Origin: Mycobacterium sp. 1465703.0
GTDB taxonomy: Bacteria; Actinomycetota; Actinomycetes; Mycobacteriales; Mycobacteriaceae
DNA length: 41,642 nucleotides
Assembly: GCF_001672975.1 (NCBI RefSeq)
Contig: NZ_LZKU01000172.1
Location: 1 to 41,642, forward strand
Direction: 5' to 3'
Shown here: in pieces, positions 16,309-24,647 of the stretch
Layout of the letters: each line of letters starts with the position of its first letter
Numbering within the stretch: position 1 is the stretch's first letter
The notes under the pieces: model-generated
What the model was told of the DNA's origin: nothing
The model's database searches: none
Seen by the model: the letters and a program-made list of their open reading frames with translations, nothing else
Program-made: the position numbers and the translations under genes

Positions 16309-17511
16309 ATGGCTGACTTGGGTTACCAGGCGATCGACGTTGACAATCACTACTACGAGCCGCTGGACTCGTTCACCCGCCACCTGGACAAAAAGTTCAA
16401 ACGGCGCGGCGTCCAGATGGTCAATGAGGGCAAGCGGACGTGGGCCGTGATCGGGGATCGCGTCAACCACTTCATCCCCAACCCCACCTTCGACCCGATC
16501 ATCGTGCCGGGCTGCCTCGACCTGTTGTTCCGCGGCGAGATTCCCGAAGGCGTCGACCCGGCCTCGCTGATGAAGGTCGAACGGTTGGCGGACCATCCTG
16601 AGTATCAGAACCGCGATGCCCGGATCACGGTGATGGACACCCAGGACATCGAGACGGTGTTCATGCTGCCGACCTTCGGATGCGGGGTCGAGGAGGCGCT
16701 CAAACACGACATCGAGGCGACGATGGCGTCGGTGCATGCGTTCAATCTGTGGCTCGACGAGGACTGGGGCTTCGACCGGCCCGATCGCCGAATCATTGCC
16801 GCGCCGATCATTTCGCTGGCCGACCCGGCCATGGCCGTCGAAGAGGTCGAGTTCGTGTTGGCGCGCGGCGCCAAGTTGGTGCTGGTGCGGCCCGCGCCGG
16901 TGCCCGGCCTGGTCAAGCCGCGGTCGCTGGGCGATCCGAGCCACGACCCCGTGTGGGCCCGGCTGGCCGAGGCGGGGGTGCCGGTGGGATTCCACCTGTC
17001 CGACAGCGGCTATCTGCACATCGCGGCGGCGTGGGGCGGCAAGGCCACCTTCGAGGGCTTCGGTGCCAAGGATCCGCTGGATCAGGTGCTCCTCGACGAT
17101 CGTGCCATTCACGACACGATGGCCTCGATGATCGTGCACGGCGTGTTCACCCGTCATCCGAAACTCAAGGCGGTCAGCATCGAGAACGGCTCCTACTTCG
17201 TGCATCGGCTGATCAAGCGCCTGAAGAAGGCGGCAAACACCCAACCCCGGTATTTCCCGGAAGACCCGGTGGAGCAGTTGCGCAACAACGTGTGGATCGC
17301 GCCGTACTACGAGGACGACTTGGCGGAGCTTGCCGAAGCCATCGGCGTCGACAAGATCCTGTTCGGTTCCGACTGGCCGCACGGAGAAGGCCTCGAATCG
17401 CCGGTGTCGTTCGTCGAGGAGCTGAAAGGCTTCAGTGAGTCCGACGTCCGAAAGATCATGCGGGACAACGCTCTAGATCTTCTTGGCGTGCAAGTCGGCT
17501 CGGCTGCGTGA
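16309..17511 (+). CDS. amidohydrolase-family (ACMSD-like) metal-dependent hydrolase or decarboxylase
   Basis: A 400-residue TIM-barrel protein of the amidohydrolase_2 family, whose known members include metal-dependent decarboxylases and hydrolases. The N-terminal metal site reads DVDNHYYEP (Asp10, Asp12, His14), the usual variant for long actinobacterial members. GFHLSDSGY supplies a middle His and GSDWPHGEG (Asp355) the final metal Asp. ATG 16309 is preferred over ATG 16291 because AAAGGA lies 7 bases in front. It lies between a crotonase and an acyl-CoA ligase, so it probably acts on a cyclic or beta-keto acid intermediate. Exact reaction unknown. Confidence 0.88.
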   Translation: MADLGYQAIDVDNHYYEPLDSFTRHLDKKFKRRGVQMVNEGKRTWAVIGDRVNHFIPNPTFDPIIVPGCLDLLFRGEIPEGVDPASLMKVERLADHPEYQNRDARITVMDTQDIETVFMLPTFGCGVEEALKHDIEATMASVHAFNLWLDEDWGFDRPDRRIIAAPIISLADPAMAVEEVEFVLARGAKLVLVRPAPVPGLVKPRSLGDPSHDPVWARLAEAGVPVGFHLSDSGYLHIAAAWGGKATFEGFGAKDPLDQVLLDDRAIHDTMASMIVHGVFTRHPKLKAVSIENGSYFVHRLIKRLKKAANTQPRYFPEDPVEQLRNNVWIAPYYEDDLAELAEAIGVDKILFGSDWPHGEGLESPVSFVEELKGFSESDVRKIMRDNALDLLGVQVGSAA

Positions 17512-17533
17512 GTAACCGAGGCCGGCTACGCCC

Positions 17534-19159
17534 GTGAGCGAATGGACCATTGGGGCGGTTCTCGACGAAATCGCCGCTGTCATACCCGAGCGGACCATGA
17601 CGGTCTGCGGCAGCCGCCGCAGCACCTTTGGCGAATGCGCGGAGCGCACCCGTCGGCTGGCCAACTTCCTGGTAAGGCGGCGACTGGGCGCGCACCGGGA
17701 ACGCGAAACCCTGCAGAACTGGGAATGCGGGCAGGACCGGGTGGCGCTGATCATGCACAACGATCTGTATCCGGACATGGTCATCGGCTGCCTCAAAGCC
17801 CGGACCGTACCGGTGAACATCAACTACTACTACACACCGGGCGAGGTCGGCGAACTGCTCGACTACGTAAAACCCCGAGCCGTCATCTATCACCGGGGGC
17901 TGGGGGCGAAATTCGCCGACGTGTTGACACATGCCGGCGTTGACCTGCTGCTGTCGGTTGACGATGCAAGCGGCGTTCCGGAACTGCCCGGCGCGATGTC
18001 GTTGGATGACGCACTGGCGCAAGGGGATAACGAGCACACCGTGACGGCATCCCCGGACGATCTGCTGATGATCTGCACCGGCGGCACGACCGGTCGGCCC
18101 AAGGGTGTGCTGTGGCGACAGTCCGACATCTACGTGTCGTCGATGGTCGGGGCGGACCACGCCTGCGCACAGGAGATCCACGACAAGGTGCGCGGCAACG
18201 CCGGGGCGCCGTGGTTCGCGGTCTCGCCGTTGATGCACGCGGCCGGCATGTGGACTGCGTTCGCGGCGGTCATGGCCGGTACGCCCGTGGTGCTCTACGA
18301 CACCTCGAAAAGGCTTGACCCGCACGTCGTCTGGGAAACGGCCGAGCGTGAGAAGGTCGGCATGATGACCATGGTCGGGGACGCCTACGCCGCACCACTG
18401 GTGGCCCAGTTGCAGGGCGGTTCCTACGACCTGTCGTCGCTGTACGCCATCGGCACCGGCGGCGCCGCAACCAATCCGAAGTACCAGCAAGCCCTGCTGG
18501 AGTTGTTACCCCAGATCACGCTGATCAACGGTTACGGCTCATCGGAGACCGGGAACATGGGCTTCGGCCACAGCCGGCGCGGTACCCAGACCGATACGTT
18601 CACACTGCGTGAAGGCGGATTGGTTCTTTCCGAGGACTACAGCCACTTCCTTTCCCCCGGCGAGGCCGAGGTGGGGTGGGTTGCGCGGGAAGGGCGAATA
18701 CCGTTGGGCTACTTCAATGATCCCGACGCCACCCGCAAAACGTTCCCCGAGATCGACGGCAAGCGGGTGGTGATCTCCGGCGACCGTGCCGCACTGGAAC
18801 CCGACGGAGCCCTGCGGTTGTTCGGTCGCGATTCGTTGGTGGTCAACACCGGCGGCGAGAAAGTCTTCGTCGAGGAAGTCGAAGAGGTGCTGCGCGCCCA
18901 CCCGGCGATCGCCGACGCGTTGGTCGTCGGTCGGCCCAGCGATCGCTGGGGCGAAGAACTCGTCGCGCTCGTCGAACTCCGGCATGGTGCCGCGGCGACG
19001 GCCGAGGAGCTGCACACGCTCTGCACGTCGAAACTGGCGCGGTTCAAGGCGCCTAAGGACTTTTTGTTCGTCGAGCACGTCCAGCGCCTGGGCAACGGCA
19101 AGGCCGATTACCGTTGGGCGAAACGTTACGCAACAGCAAAGGCACCGATGTCGACATGA
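17534..19159 (+). CDS. acyl-CoA synthetase (FadD-type)
   Basis: Adenylate-forming ligase of 541 residues with TGGTTGRPKG at 182-191, GYGSSETGNMGFG, RDSLVVNTGGEKVFVEEVEE and the C-terminal catalytic-lysine segment GNGKADYRW. The GGTTG form of the core motif, and a charged insert near residues 50-67 (RERETLQNWECGQD), are shared with the ligase at 26957-28609. Both resemble the actinobacterial FadD group that includes steroid side-chain and ring ligases. GTG start at 17534. Its stop overlaps the next amidohydrolase by ATGA. Substrate not determinable here. Confidence 0.92.
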   Translation: MSEWTIGAVLDEIAAVIPERTMTVCGSRRSTFGECAERTRRLANFLVRRRLGAHRERETLQNWECGQDRVALIMHNDLYPDMVIGCLKARTVPVNINYYYTPGEVGELLDYVKPRAVIYHRGLGAKFADVLTHAGVDLLLSVDDASGVPELPGAMSLDDALAQGDNEHTVTASPDDLLMICTGGTTGRPKGVLWRQSDIYVSSMVGADHACAQEIHDKVRGNAGAPWFAVSPLMHAAGMWTAFAAVMAGTPVVLYDTSKRLDPHVVWETAEREKVGMMTMVGDAYAAPLVAQLQGGSYDLSSLYAIGTGGAATNPKYQQALLELLPQITLINGYGSSETGNMGFGHSRRGTQTDTFTLREGGLVLSEDYSHFLSPGEAEVGWVAREGRIPLGYFNDPDATRKTFPEIDGKRVVISGDRAALEPDGALRLFGRDSLVVNTGGEKVFVEEVEEVLRAHPAIADALVVGRPSDRWGEELVALVELRHGAAATAEELHTLCTSKLARFKAPKDFLFVEHVQRLGNGKADYRWAKRYATAKAPMST

Positions 19160-19986
19160 AAGCTATCGATTGCCTGGTCAACGTGCACTTCGGTGAGACC
19201 GAGAAGCAGCCGACCTGGATGCTCAAGGTGCGTGACGACTATTTCAAGGGCCCGCAGTCCATGTTCGAGCCGGTCGAGATGTCGGAGCTGCTCGATGAGA
19301 TGGATGCCCAGGGCGTGCGCAAAGCCATCCTGATGGACAACATCGCCAAGCCGTCGGTGACCGCGCGCAAGTTCGTCGAGGAGAAGCCCGAGCGTTTCGC
19401 GCTGGCCATGGGTGGGGTGAACCTGCTGCGGCCGATACCGTCCCTGCGGGAACTGGCTTCCGTCGTCAGCGACCTGCCCGTCGCCTATGCCGCTGTGGGG
19501 CCAAGCTTTTGGGGCGACGGACAGTACCCGCCGAGCGACGCCGTCTACTACCCGCTCTACACCAAGTGCGCCGAGCTCGAGCTGCCGCTGTGTATCAATA
19601 CCGGAATCCCGGGGCCTCCCATCCCCGGAGAGGTGCAGAACCCGATCCACCTCGATCGGGTCTGCGTGCGTTTTCCGGAACTGAAGCTGTGCATGATTCA
19701 CGGCGCGGACCCGTGGTGGGACCTCGCAATCAGGCTGTTGATCAAATACGCCAATTTGCGGTTGATGACGTCGGCGTGGTCGCCGAAGCGGCTGCCGGAG
19801 AGCCTGTTGCACTTCATGCGGACCCGCGGTCCGAACAAGGTGATCTTCGCTTCGGACTGGCCCGTACTGAAAATGCACCGCGTCGTTCCGGAAGCCGCGG
19901 GGTTGGATCTGCCCGATGACGTGCTCGAGAACTACCTCTACAACAACGCACACGAATTCTTTTTCGGCGGCCAGGAGAAAGGCTGA
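19156..19986 (+). CDS. second amidohydrolase_2-family protein, short form
   Basis: A 276-residue TIM-barrel amidohydrolase. The first metal motif reads DCLVNVH (Asp5, Asn9, His11), with Asn in place of the first histidine of HxH. MIHGAD (His182) and FASDWP (Asp234) supply the later ligands. It is paralogous in fold, though not close in sequence, to the 400-residue protein at 16309. The ATG at 19156 forms an ATGA overlap with the ligase stop; a GTG-type extension would cover the ligase end. It is followed after 2 bases by the acyl-CoA dehydrogenase pair. Decarboxylation or C-C hydrolysis of a CoA-bound intermediate is plausible but unproven. Confidence 0.87.
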   Translation: MKAIDCLVNVHFGETEKQPTWMLKVRDDYFKGPQSMFEPVEMSELLDEMDAQGVRKAILMDNIAKPSVTARKFVEEKPERFALAMGGVNLLRPIPSLRELASVVSDLPVAYAAVGPSFWGDGQYPPSDAVYYPLYTKCAELELPLCINTGIPGPPIPGEVQNPIHLDRVCVRFPELKLCMIHGADPWWDLAIRLLIKYANLRLMTSAWSPKRLPESLLHFMRTRGPNKVIFASDWPVLKMHRVVPEAAGLDLPDDVLENYLYNNAHEFFFGGQEKG

Positions 19987-19988
19987 GC

Positions 19989-21044
19989 ATGGACCGTTAT
20001 GAACTACGTAGGCTCGACTACAGCCTGACGCCGGATCACGAAGCGTTGCAGACCGCCTACCGTGATTTCTTCAAGACGCACTGCTCGATCGAAACCGTGC
20101 GCGCAGCAGAGGAAACCGGCTTCGACAAGAACCTGTGGGAACGGCTGTGCGCCATGGGTGCAACGACCATGGCCGTCCCGGAATCCGCGGGCGGCGATGG
20201 CGCGACGCTGGTCGACTTGACGCTGGTCGCCGAGGAGATCGGCCGGTCGCTGGCGCCCGTCCCGTGGATCGACCAGGTCTGTACCGCACGGCTGCTCGCT
20301 CGACTCGGCGCGGTAGAATCCGACATCGTCCACGGCAAGCGACTCGCCGCGTTCGATCCACAGCAGGACAGCGCATCCGGATCCCGGCTCCTTCCCACCG
20401 GGTCGATTGCCGACCAGATCATCGTGCGCGACGCCACTGGAGACGGGGCCGTCGTCGCGCTGACCTTCGGCACCCGGCCGACCAAGGTGGACAACATCGG
20501 CAGGCTCCCGATGGCCTGGGTGGATCCGGCCACCGCGGACACCCGCACCGTGCTGGCCAGTGGATCCGATGCGTTGGCGGAATACCAACGGGCGCTGGAT
20601 GAGTGGCGGGTGCTGACTGCCGCGGCGTTAGTGGGCCTGGTCGAGGAGACCATGACCATCGCTGCCGAGTTCGCCAAGACCCGCTACACGTTGGGGGTGC
20701 CGATCTCGACACTGCAGGGCATCTCTCATCCGCTGGCCAACATCGCGATCACCGTGCAGGGCGGCCGTAATCTGGCGCGACGCGCGGCCTGGTTCCTGGA
20801 CAACGAGCCCCAGGAGCGTCCGGAACTGGCGGCCTCGGCGTTCGTGTTCATGGCCGAAGAGGCGGCCAAGGCCGCAACGATGGCGGTGCATATCCAAGGC
20901 GGCCTTGGTGTTTCGGCGGAAGCGGCCGCGACGGCATATCTGGTGCGTGCCCGCGGCTGGGCACTGGCCGGTGGGGATCCGGGCGCCAGCGCCAAATACA
21001 TCGGCGAACTCGTCGCCGCACGGGAAAGCGGAAAGGGCGCCTAA
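19989..21044 (+). CDS. acyl-CoA dehydrogenase subunit, probably non-catalytic partner
   Basis: A 351-residue FadE-like protein. It is short and lacks the usual SEPxxGSD flavin motif (the region reads LLPTGSIADQ). It also lacks the catalytic-Glu motif GEGT; the equivalent end is AGGDPGASAKYIG. Helical-domain motifs ITVQGGRNLARRA and HIQGGLGVSAEA are retained. In actinobacterial steroid catabolism such shortened copies pair with a full-length FadE in an alpha2beta2 enzyme. The partner gene begins at the very next base after this stop, which supports a heteromer. Inference from gene order and missing motifs. Confidence 0.88.
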   Translation: MDRYELRRLDYSLTPDHEALQTAYRDFFKTHCSIETVRAAEETGFDKNLWERLCAMGATTMAVPESAGGDGATLVDLTLVAEEIGRSLAPVPWIDQVCTARLLARLGAVESDIVHGKRLAAFDPQQDSASGSRLLPTGSIADQIIVRDATGDGAVVALTFGTRPTKVDNIGRLPMAWVDPATADTRTVLASGSDALAEYQRALDEWRVLTAAALVGLVEETMTIAAEFAKTRYTLGVPISTLQGISHPLANIAITVQGGRNLARRAAWFLDNEPQERPELAASAFVFMAEEAAKAATMAVHIQGGLGVSAEAAATAYLVRARGWALAGGDPGASAKYIGELVAARESGKGA

Positions 21045-22244
21045 GTGGATTTCTCACGAGTCACGCTGTCCGAAGACGACCAGCGCTTCCTCGAGGAAGC
21101 CCGCGATTTCCTGCGCACGCATGTCACCGAAGACGTCAAGCGCCGAGACCGCGAGACGGGCGACAACTTCGACGAAGGCGTGCACCTGGCGCTGGGCGCC
21201 GCCGGCTACCTGGAGCGCGAATGGAAGCCGGCAGCCGAGGGCGGCTTTACCCGCGTGCGTCGCCGCATCTGGGAGCTGGAGAAGCGGCGCGCGCACGTGC
21301 CCTGGGTGACCTGGGGCACCACCGCCATGGTGGCTCGTTCGGTCGCGCGGTTCGGGTCCGCCGAATTGCGAGACGAAGTGCTACCGGGCGTCTTCAGCGG
21401 CCATGTCCGGCTGTGCCTGGGTTACACCGAACCCGAGGGTGGATCCGATATCGCCACCTGTAAGACCCGGGCCGTCCGCGAGGCGGACGGATCGAGCTGG
21501 ATCATCAACGGCTCCAAGATGTTTACCACCGGCGCGCACAACTGCCAGTACGTCTTCCTCATCACCAACACCGATCCGAATGCTCAGAAGCACAAGAGCC
21601 TCACCATGTTCCTGGTCCCGCTGAACTCCCCGGGCATCGAGATCCAGGGCATCCGCACCGTCGATGGCGACCGCACCAACATCGTCTACTACAGCGACGT
21701 GCGCGTCGACGACAAGTATCGGCTGGGCGACGTGAACGCCGGCTGGACGGTGTTGCGTGAACCGCTCAACACCGAGCACGGCGCGGTGGCGGCCGCACCC
21801 GACGGGCTGCAGGACGTATCGATCATGATGCACCAAGCCGGCTTCATGGCCGACGCCCTGGACAAGGCGGCAGCCAAACTCGCACAGCGAGACCCGAACG
21901 GGCACAGACTCATTGATGATTCATCAGTGGCATACCGGTTGGGACGCAGCGCCGCGCGGATAGAAGCGTCGCTCAGTGCACCCAGCATCTTCGGGCGCGT
22001 CGCCCTCGCCCAGACGATGCGTGACGTTTCCCCCGACCTGATGGACATTCTTGGTACGGCGTCCACGCTGCCCGTCGGTACCGATGGCGCGGCCGATGAC
22101 GGAGCCGCGGAGTACGTTTACCGATTCGCGCCGCTGGTGGGGATTTACGGCGGAACCCTCGAGGTGTTCCGCAACATGATCGCGCAATACGTGCTGGGCC
22201 TGGGCAAGCCGGCGTACGCGCCGGTCGCGCGGAAAGCCTCCTAG
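21045..22244 (+). CDS. acyl-CoA dehydrogenase subunit, probably catalytic partner
   Basis: Full-length FadE-like protein of 399 residues. The flavin motif reads YTEPEGGSDIATCK (about residues 127-140), and SWIINGSKMFTTGAHN and the C-terminal YGGTLEVFRNMIAQ follow. GTG start placed directly after the stop of the preceding subunit, with no gap. The C-terminal position that is Glu in GEGT-type enzymes is Gly here, so the base may come from another helix, as in the heteromeric steroid dehydrogenases. It is last in the operon and converges with the thiolase gene 15 bases away. Confidence 0.9.
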   Translation: MDFSRVTLSEDDQRFLEEARDFLRTHVTEDVKRRDRETGDNFDEGVHLALGAAGYLEREWKPAAEGGFTRVRRRIWELEKRRAHVPWVTWGTTAMVARSVARFGSAELRDEVLPGVFSGHVRLCLGYTEPEGGSDIATCKTRAVREADGSSWIINGSKMFTTGAHNCQYVFLITNTDPNAQKHKSLTMFLVPLNSPGIEIQGIRTVDGDRTNIVYYSDVRVDDKYRLGDVNAGWTVLREPLNTEHGAVAAAPDGLQDVSIMMHQAGFMADALDKAAAKLAQRDPNGHRLIDDSSVAYRLGRSAARIEASLSAPSIFGRVALAQTMRDVSPDLMDILGTASTLPVGTDGAADDGAAEYVYRFAPLVGIYGGTLEVFRNMIAQYVLGLGKPAYAPVARKAS

Positions 22245-22259
22245 CGCGCGGGAATCCGC

Positions 22260-23414
22260 TCAGGTCGTGAGGATCGTTGCCGCCGCGGTACCCGGCGCGC
22301 CGTACAGCTGAGCGAACCCGACGCGCGGCTCACCGGCCACCTGACGATCACCCGCCTGGCCCCGCAGTTGCCGTACCAGCTCGTGGATTTGGCGCAGACC
22401 GGACGCCCCGATCGGCTCGCCGTTGGCGATCAGCCCGCCGTCGGTGTTGACCGGCATCGCGCCATTGATCTCGGTGGCGCCGTCGGCCAGCAGCTTCTCC
22501 TGATCACCATGCTCGCAGAACCCGCACTCGGCCATGTGGATGATCTCGGCGCCGGCGTCAGTGTCCTGCAACTGGATCACGTCGACATCGTCGGGGGCGA
22601 TGCCGGCCTTCTCGAAGGCGGCACGGGCGGCGTAAACCGTTGGGGCCACGTCTTCTTCGACCGGCGCGCAGGTGGTGTTGACCTCGTAGGCCCCGTAGCG
22701 GCGGGAGCGGACCTCCACCGCCCGCAGGTAGACGGGCTTGGAGGTGTAGCGGTGCGCGATGTCCGCCCGGCACATGACGACGGCGGCGGCGCCCTCGTCG
22801 GGCGCGCAGAACATGTACTGGGTCAGCGGATAATTGAGCATCGTCGAGTTCAGGATGTCTTCCTCGGCGATCGGTTTCCGGCGAAAAGCGTTGGGGTTCA
22901 TCGCCCCGTTGCGGAAGTTCTTCGCGGCGACCTTGGCCAGGGTCTGCTGGGAGATGCCGTGATCGTGCAGGTAGCGGTTGGCTTTCATGCCGAAGAACTG
23001 GGTGGTCAGATACTGCCCGTTCTCCGCATACCAACGCGGCATGCCGACCAGTGCGGGATCCTCGGTGAAGGCACCGCGCGGGTGCTTATCCAGGCCGACG
23101 GCGATCCCGATGTCGTAGTCGCCTAGTCGGATGCCGTCGGCGCACGCCTTGGCGGCACTGGCAGCGGTCGCGCATGCGTTGAACACGTTGGTGAAAGGGA
23201 TGCCGGTCAGCCCGACCATGCCGACGATCGCGTCCGGGTTGGCCACCGTCCAGCTCCCGCCGGTGGCGAACTGGACGTCCTGCCAAGCGATACCGGCGTC
23301 GGCGACCGCGGCGAGGATGGCGTCGACGCCCATCTGCATTGCCGACTTGCCCTCGAAGCGCCCGAACGGGTGCAAACCCACGCCGATGATGGCGACATCG
23401 TTAGTGGAGGTCAC
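22260..23414 (-). CDS. SCP-x/Ltp-like thiolase-fold protein with altered His motif
   Basis: Thiolase-superfamily protein of 384 residues. The nucleophile motif NACATA puts Cys81 in place. The GHPxGASG motif reads GEPIGASG (Glu333 instead of His), and the C-terminal Cys-Gly segment reads LYGAPGTAAA (Tyr371). Known relatives are SCP-x-like thiolases and the steroid retro-aldolase Ltp2, which works with a DUF35 partner; no DUF35 gene is visible here. It may cleave or condense a CoA ester by a non-standard route. ATGA overlap with the upstream CoA-transferase; last gene of the P450 operon. Confidence 0.87.
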   Translation of the reverse strand: MTSTNDVAIIGVGLHPFGRFEGKSAMQMGVDAILAAVADAGIAWQDVQFATGGSWTVANPDAIVGMVGLTGIPFTNVFNACATAASAAKACADGIRLGDYDIGIAVGLDKHPRGAFTEDPALVGMPRWYAENGQYLTTQFFGMKANRYLHDHGISQQTLAKVAAKNFRNGAMNPNAFRRKPIAEEDILNSTMLNYPLTQYMFCAPDEGAAAVVMCRADIAHRYTSKPVYLRAVEVRSRRYGAYEVNTTCAPVEEDVAPTVYAARAAFEKAGIAPDDVDVIQLQDTDAGAEIIHMAECGFCEHGDQEKLLADGATEINGAMPVNTDGGLIANGEPIGASGLRQIHELVRQLRGQAGDRQVAGEPRVGFAQLYGAPGTAAATILTT

Positions 23415-24637
23415 GCAATAGCTCCCGCATTCTTGAGTTCCTCGATCCGGTCCCAGTCCATGCCGAGTTCCATCAGCACCAGCTCGGTGTGCTCGCTGGC
23501 CTGCGGTGCCCGCGTCGTCGTCAGCGGCTCGTGGTTGAACTGCACGGGGCCGCGGACCACGCGGAACGGCTTGCCGCCGCCGGCGAGTGCGACTTCAGCG
23601 ATCATGTCGTTGGCGATCGCCTGTTCGTCGTCGATTAAGTCCAGCAGGCTCTGGAAGGGCGCCCACTGGCCCATCATCGTCTTGAGATGCTGCCGCCAAT
23701 AGTCAAACGGCTTGGCGGCAAACGCTTTTGCGATCAGTTCCGCGGCGGCACCGGCGTTTTGGATCAACGGGAGTACCTCGGAGAACCGGGGATCGTCGGC
23801 GGCCTCGGGGATGCCCAGGTGCTCGAAGGTGTCCCGGATCAACCCGGTCGGGCTGATGATGCACAGGTTGATGGTGCCGCCGTCGGAGGTTTCGTAATTG
23901 CCCATGAACGGATTCACCGAGGGCGTGCCGGAACCCGGCATCGGCGTGCGCATGACCTCGCCGGTCTCCATACCCTGCGTCACGCTGGCGCCCGCCGCCC
24001 ACCAGGCCGTACTCAGCAGCGAGACGTCCAGCTCGACGGCTTCACCGGTGCGCTCCCGATGCAGCAGCGCGGCCGAGATGCCGCCGGCGATGAACATGCC
24101 GCCGATCGAATCGCCGAATGCGGGAATGCCTTGTCCCAGTGCGCCGCCCAACTCCTCGGGTGTCAGGGCGTAGCCAATGCCGCTGCGCGTCCAGAACGCT
24201 GTGCCGTCATAGCCGCCGGTGTCGCGTTCGGCCCCTTTGTCGCCGTAGGCCGAGCCGCGGGCGTACACGATGTTCGGGTTGACCGCGCGAATGTGCTCGA
24301 CGTCGAACTTGTGCTTCTGCCGCTGCGCGGGCATGTAGTTGGTGAGGAATACATCCGCGGTCTTGGCCAGCTCGTAGATCACTTCTTGTCCGCCCGGCGT
24401 CGAGACGTCGATCCCGACGCTGCGTTTGCCGCGGTTGGGGTGCTCCATCAGCGGATGCCGCTCCGGATCGACCTGAATGCCACCCATATTCACGAAGCCG
24501 CGCTGGGTATCGCCGCGCGTCGGGTGTTCGACTTTGATGACGTCCGCTCCCCAGTCGGCCAGGATGGCCCCCGCCGCCGGAACGAAGGTGAACTGTGCGA
24601 GCTCCAGGACCCGAAAGCCCGTCATGACTTTGACCAT
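23411..24637 (-). CDS. CaiB/BaiF-family CoA-transferase
   Basis: Complete class III CoA-transferase of 408 residues. RVLELAQFTFVPAAG opens the CoA-binding Rossmann part, and ILADWGADVIKVEHP is family-typical. GGYDGTAFWTRSG gives the catalytic Asp144, and the tail EELKNAGAIA is normal. It would activate an acid by CoA exchange from another thioester. Start ATG 24637; ATG 24625 is a possible alternative. It lies between the P450 (10-base gap) and the thiolase-like gene (4-base overlap), so hydroxylation, activation and cleavage may be successive steps. Confidence 0.92.
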   Translation of the reverse strand: MVKVMTGFRVLELAQFTFVPAAGAILADWGADVIKVEHPTRGDTQRGFVNMGGIQVDPERHPLMEHPNRGKRSVGIDVSTPGGQEVIYELAKTADVFLTNYMPAQRQKHKFDVEHIRAVNPNIVYARGSAYGDKGAERDTGGYDGTAFWTRSGIGYALTPEELGGALGQGIPAFGDSIGGMFIAGGISAALLHRERTGEAVELDVSLLSTAWWAAGASVTQGMETGEVMRTPMPGSGTPSVNPFMGNYETSDGGTINLCIISPTGLIRDTFEHLGIPEAADDPRFSEVLPLIQNAGAAAELIAKAFAAKPFDYWRQHLKTMMGQWAPFQSLLDLIDDEQAIANDMIAEVALAGGGKPFRVVRGPVQFNHEPLTTTRAPQASEHTELVLMELGMDWDRIEELKNAGAIA

Positions 24638-24647
24638 TTTGCCGACC

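Noticed and set aside
15415..17382. A 655-codon open frame on the minus strand opposite the crotonase and amidohydrolase genes
   Set aside because: It is antisense to two clear genes with intact motifs. The translation is rich in Arg, His and Gln without family motifs, as expected of the third-position shadow in high-G+C DNA.
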